Shown one piece after another: positions 61,855 through 64,000 of a stretch of DNA of 64,000 nt. Positions within the stretch are counted from its first letter, which is position 1. Every line of letters begins with the position of its first letter. Source of the DNA: Ralstonia mannitolilytica (lineage in GTDB: Bacteria > Pseudomonadota > Gammaproteobacteria > Burkholderiales > Burkholderiaceae); contig NZ_CAJPVG010000001.1 in the NCBI RefSeq assembly GCF_905397375.1, positions 310,001 through 374,000 of the forward strand, written 5' to 3'. A program made the position numbers and the translations under genes. The notes below the pieces were generated by a model. That model did no database searches. It had not been told where the DNA came from and worked only from the letters and a program-made list of their open reading frames with translations.

Positions 61855-61882
61855 ATTATAGGAAGCACGCTTTGCGCGTGCT
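61855..61882 (-). promoter_or_regulatory. promoter of the LuxR-type gene with overlapping palindrome
   Basis: A perfect minus-strand TATAAT at 61855-61860; the -35 position (61878-61883) reads CAGCAC, a weak match. The palindrome AGCACGC-TTTGC-GCGTGCT (61864-61882) fills the spacer and -35, so a protein bound there would block or aid the promoter. It may also act as the end of the PACE transcript. Confidence 0.5.
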
Positions 61883-61911
61883 GCCATGTTTGCCCTAGGC
61901 CAATCCGCCCA

Positions 61912-62349
61912 TCAGGCAAGGACACGGCGCGCCATCCAGCGTGCGCGCAGGTGATCGTAGGCGAGGTTGAAGAAGAACGTGTACGGCAGAAACAGCAGCA
62001 TGATGCCGATGTCGAGCACGAACGCTTCCCACAGACCGACGTCGAGCCACCAGGCGGCCAGCGGCACCAGCATCAGGACCAGCCCGCCTTCGAACAGGCA
62101 GGCATGGACCACCCGCAGGATCACGGTGCGCGAGAGCCTGTAGCGACGCTCCACGCGCTCGAAGATGGCGTTGAACACCATGTTCCACACCATCGCCACT
62201 GCCGCAAACATGAGCGTCATCACGCCCATTTCGGCCAACGGCAAATCCATCAGCCAGCTAAACAGCGGCGCGCAGATCAGCATGGCAACCAACTCGAACG
62301 TCAGCGCATGGACAAGGCGCTCGGCCGGCGTTTTCTGTATGACTTGCAT
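61912..62349 (-). CDS. PACE-family multidrug/biocide efflux transporter (AceI-like)
   Basis: 145 residues with four TM segments in two bacterial-transmembrane-pair repeats: RLVHALTFELVAMLICAPLF (carrying the conserved Glu, E19) and RVVHACLFEGGLVLMLVPLA. AceI relatives export chlorhexidine and polyamines. ATG at 62349 is chosen because GGAGG lies eight bases upstream. Divergent from a LysR gene, as AceI often is. Confidence 0.9.
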   Translation of the reverse strand: MQVIQKTPAERLVHALTFELVAMLICAPLFSWLMDLPLAEMGVMTLMFAAVAMVWNMVFNAIFERVERRYRLSRTVILRVVHACLFEGGLVLMLVPLAAWWLDVGLWEAFVLDIGIMLLFLPYTFFFNLAYDHLRARWMARRVLA

Positions 62350-62383
62350 TGCATATACCTCCAAAGAACAGGGGTATTTTCAT

Positions 62384-62430
62384 CGGTACGAACCGTATGA
62401 TCCAGTTCTTTGATATCGGTTTTTCCGATA
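62384..62430. promoter_or_regulatory. two LysR-type boxes between PACE and LysR genes
   Basis: TATCGG-TTTTT-CCGATA (62414-62430) is a perfect palindrome containing T-N11-A, the LysR-box pattern. CGGT-ACGA-ACCG (62384-62395) is a second, shorter one 18 bp away. The arrangement fits recognition and activation sites in a 114-bp divergent promoter. Confidence 0.6.
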
Positions 62431-62463
62431 CTATGGGCGCTATGCCGCTCGCCGGAGGACTCA

Positions 62464-63348
62464 ATGCGTCATTCACCCGAAGCCTTGCTCGCCTTTGCCG
62501 AAGCCGCCACGCTCGGTTCCTTTTCCGCCGCCGCCCGCAAATTGGGCAAGCGGCAGTCCACGATCAGCGAGGCGATCGCCAATCTCGAAATCGACCTGGG
62601 CCTGACGCTGTTCGACCGCAGCACGCGCCAGCCCACGCTGACGGAGGCGGGCCGCGCCATGTTCACGCAGGTGCGCCGCGTGCTCGAGGCCAGCGAGCAG
62701 ATGGACCGGCTCGCCGCGCAGATGGCTGGTGGGCTGGAGGCACGTCTCACGCTGGTGGTGTCCGATACCTATCAGTCCGACCGCTATGAGCAGACGCTCG
62801 CCACGCTCGAGCAGCGCTACCCCGAACTTGAACTCGAATGCCTGATCGCCGAGCACGAAGACGTGGTCGACATCATCCAGCTGGGCCGTGCCCAGATCGG
62901 CCTGGTGGCCGCGCAGGCGGCATATCCGGCCGATATTGGATGGGCAACCATTGCGGAACAATCGGAGATCGGATTGTTCGTGGGGCTGCAGCACCCACTC
63001 GCCCGATACGGCGACGAGGAAGTGCCGCACGCCATACTCCGTGAGGCGCGCGAGCTGCGGCTGAACACGTTCGTCGATCCGACGGGCCCGCGAACCGACG
63101 CTGTGCCCGTGCGCAGCCTGCGCCGCTGGTCGGCGCCGAGCTACCTGATGCTGCTGGAAATGGCGGTGCTGGGCTTCGGCTGGACGGAACTGCCGCGCTG
63201 GCTGGTGGACCACTTTGCCGCCGACCGCCTGCACGAAATCCGCGCACGGGGCTGGCCCCGCCAGGTGCAGGTCGATGCAGTATGGTCGCGCAACCGTACG
63301 CTGGGCCAGGCAGGGGCGTGGCTGCTCGAAACCATGCTGTCGGGCTGA
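62464..63348 (+). CDS. LysR-family transcriptional regulator
   Basis: 294 residues: N-terminal HTH (ALLAFAEAATLGSFSAAARK, KRQSTISEAIANLEIDLG) and C-terminal periplasmic-binding-like effector domain. ATG at 62464 after GGAGGACTCA; the open frame extends 18 codons over the operator region. Probably controls the divergent PACE efflux gene, as AceR does for aceI in Acinetobacter. Confidence 0.9.
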   Translation: MRHSPEALLAFAEAATLGSFSAAARKLGKRQSTISEAIANLEIDLGLTLFDRSTRQPTLTEAGRAMFTQVRRVLEASEQMDRLAAQMAGGLEARLTLVVSDTYQSDRYEQTLATLEQRYPELELECLIAEHEDVVDIIQLGRAQIGLVAAQAAYPADIGWATIAEQSEIGLFVGLQHPLARYGDEEVPHAILREARELRLNTFVDPTGPRTDAVPVRSLRRWSAPSYLMLLEMAVLGFGWTELPRWLVDHFAADRLHEIRARGWPRQVQVDAVWSRNRTLGQAGAWLLETMLSG

Positions 63349-63352
63349 TCCG

Positions 63353-64000
63353 TCAAAGCGGCTCGTCCAGCCGTTCGATGATCAGCCGGGACAGACGCGC
63401 CGTCTGCTCCTTGGTCAGCGTGAATTCCACGCCGAACGATGGAAACGCCGTCGTGCCTTCTTGCACCGACGACGTACCGGCCACGCGCCCCACCAGAGCG
63501 AAATCCTCCTGCTGCCCGTCGACGTAGGCGCTGAAGTCCAACGCAATGCGGTCGCCCGACCGAAACGTCGGGGCGGCACTCTGCACAAGGGCTCCGTTCA
63601 GGCAGATATCGCGCAGCACGGCGACGCGGTCCGTCGGCGCCGGGCACTGCCCTTCGGGACGCACCGTCGCACCAATGCGCACCTGCACCCGCCGCGCACG
63701 CCGCAACGGCATCTTTTGGACCTTGGCGGGCATGGACAACACGAGATAAGGCACCGGGAACTGGCCCGTCGCGACCACGCTGCACATCATGGTGATGACC
63801 GCGCGGCCCGAGAAGCCGCGCACCATCAGCACGTCGCGCGCTTCGGGCCGCAACGTGCGCTTGGCATCGGCAGGCTGCGTGATGAAGAGCGCCTCGCCTT
63901 CCACGTAGCCGATCAACCGGCACGGCAGAGGCCCGCGCAACGGCGCCGACTTCTCGTGGACTTGCAGCACGGTTCCGATGCTCAGCCCCGTGGCGCCCAG
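63353..64000 (-). CDS. PilZ-domain protein, YcgR-like (cut by window end)
   Basis: The frame is open to the right edge, so the N-terminus is missing. Visible are a YcgR-N-like domain (LPCRLIGYVEGEALFITQP) and a PilZ domain with RRARR (RxxxR) and DICLNGALV, the D/NxSxxG motif with Cys in place of Ser. Such proteins bind c-di-GMP and slow flagellar rotation. Its stop lies 4 bp from the convergent LysR gene. Neighbours beyond the window are unknown. Confidence 0.8.
   Translation of the reverse strand: MGATGLSIGTVLQVHEKSAPLRGPLPCRLIGYVEGEALFITQPADAKRTLRPEARDVLMVRGFSGRAVITMMCSVVATGQFPVPYLVLSMPAKVQKMPLRRARRVQVRIGATVRPEGQCPAPTDRVAVLRDICLNGALVQSAAPTFRSGDRIALDFSAYVDGQQEDFALVGRVAGTSSVQEGTTAFPSFGVEFTLTKEQTARLSRLIIERLDEPL

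Overview
The window is about 65% G+C, and its gene content and order point to a betaproteobacterium of the family Burkholderiaceae, most likely the genus Ralstonia (pickettii/insidiosa/mannitolilytica side). The main support is a flhDC-motAB-cheY-cheA-cheW-MCP // MCP-cheR-cheD-cheB-cheY-cheZ motility block. The genus is inferred from gene content and order; no database search was possible. No rRNA, tRNA or CRISPR array was seen.

Layout. (1) 1-2.5 kb: the C-terminal part of a type I arylsulfatase, overlapping a formylglycine-generating enzyme that would activate it, then a strong two-way terminator. (2) 2.5-17.3 kb, minus strand: the flagellar master regulator flhDC, the stator motAB and a full chemotaxis set with two receptors. 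Four FliA (sigma-28)-type promoters can be read: before motA, before the second receptor, inside the operon before cheY, and before a FlxA-like gene at 24.8 kb. (3) 17.3-18.0 kb: a gene-free flhD upstream region with four short boxes at an exact 33-bp period. (4) 18.0-24.5 kb, minus: NitT/TauT-type ABC importer, IclR regulator, CaiB-type CoA transferase, short citrate synthase/citryl-CoA lyase-like enzyme and SMP-30-type lactonase, apparently one catabolic operon. (5) 24.8-28.4 kb: FlxA-like protein, GNAT acetyltransferase, an unlisted 32-residue membrane peptide with a structured leader, FMN reductase and Kef-type antiporter. (6) 28.6-37.1 kb, minus: a complete Liv-type importer between two different acyl-CoA-forming ligases. 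(7) 37.4-39.4 kb: two paralogous Crp/Fnr regulators around an HCCA-isomerase-like protein.

(8) 39.6-46.5 kb, plus: seven genes whose ends overlap at every junction, encoding a ketoacyl synthase III, an NAD-dependent 3-beta-HSD/OleD-like reductase, a metallo-beta-lactamase-fold hydrolase, a CapK/F390-synthetase-like adenylating enzyme, a PAP2/AUR1-like phosphatase, a sterol-desaturase-type hydroxylase and a fatty-acid desaturase. It looks like a dedicated lipid pathway with no product I can name, and it is the best candidate here for an undescribed system. (9) 46.5-47.5 kb: decayed DNA with a frameshifted alpha/beta hydrolase and an AEC-permease remnant. (10) 47.5-60.4 kb: genes of sulfur-scavenging families, namely an acyl-CoA-dehydrogenase-like oxidase, an LLM monooxygenase, a MetQNI-like importer and two NitT/TauT (sulfonate-type) importers diverging at a GntR regulator. 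(11) 60.4-64 kb: DUF488 and DUF1059 proteins, a LuxR-type regulator, a PACE efflux protein with a divergent LysR regulator, and a PilZ/YcgR-like protein cut by the window edge.

How they work together: the left third is the motility and chemotaxis machinery under an FlhDC then FliA cascade. The PilZ protein at the far right could link c-di-GMP to motility. Much of the rest is uptake and catabolism, each transporter set carrying its own regulator and short palindromic operator candidates.
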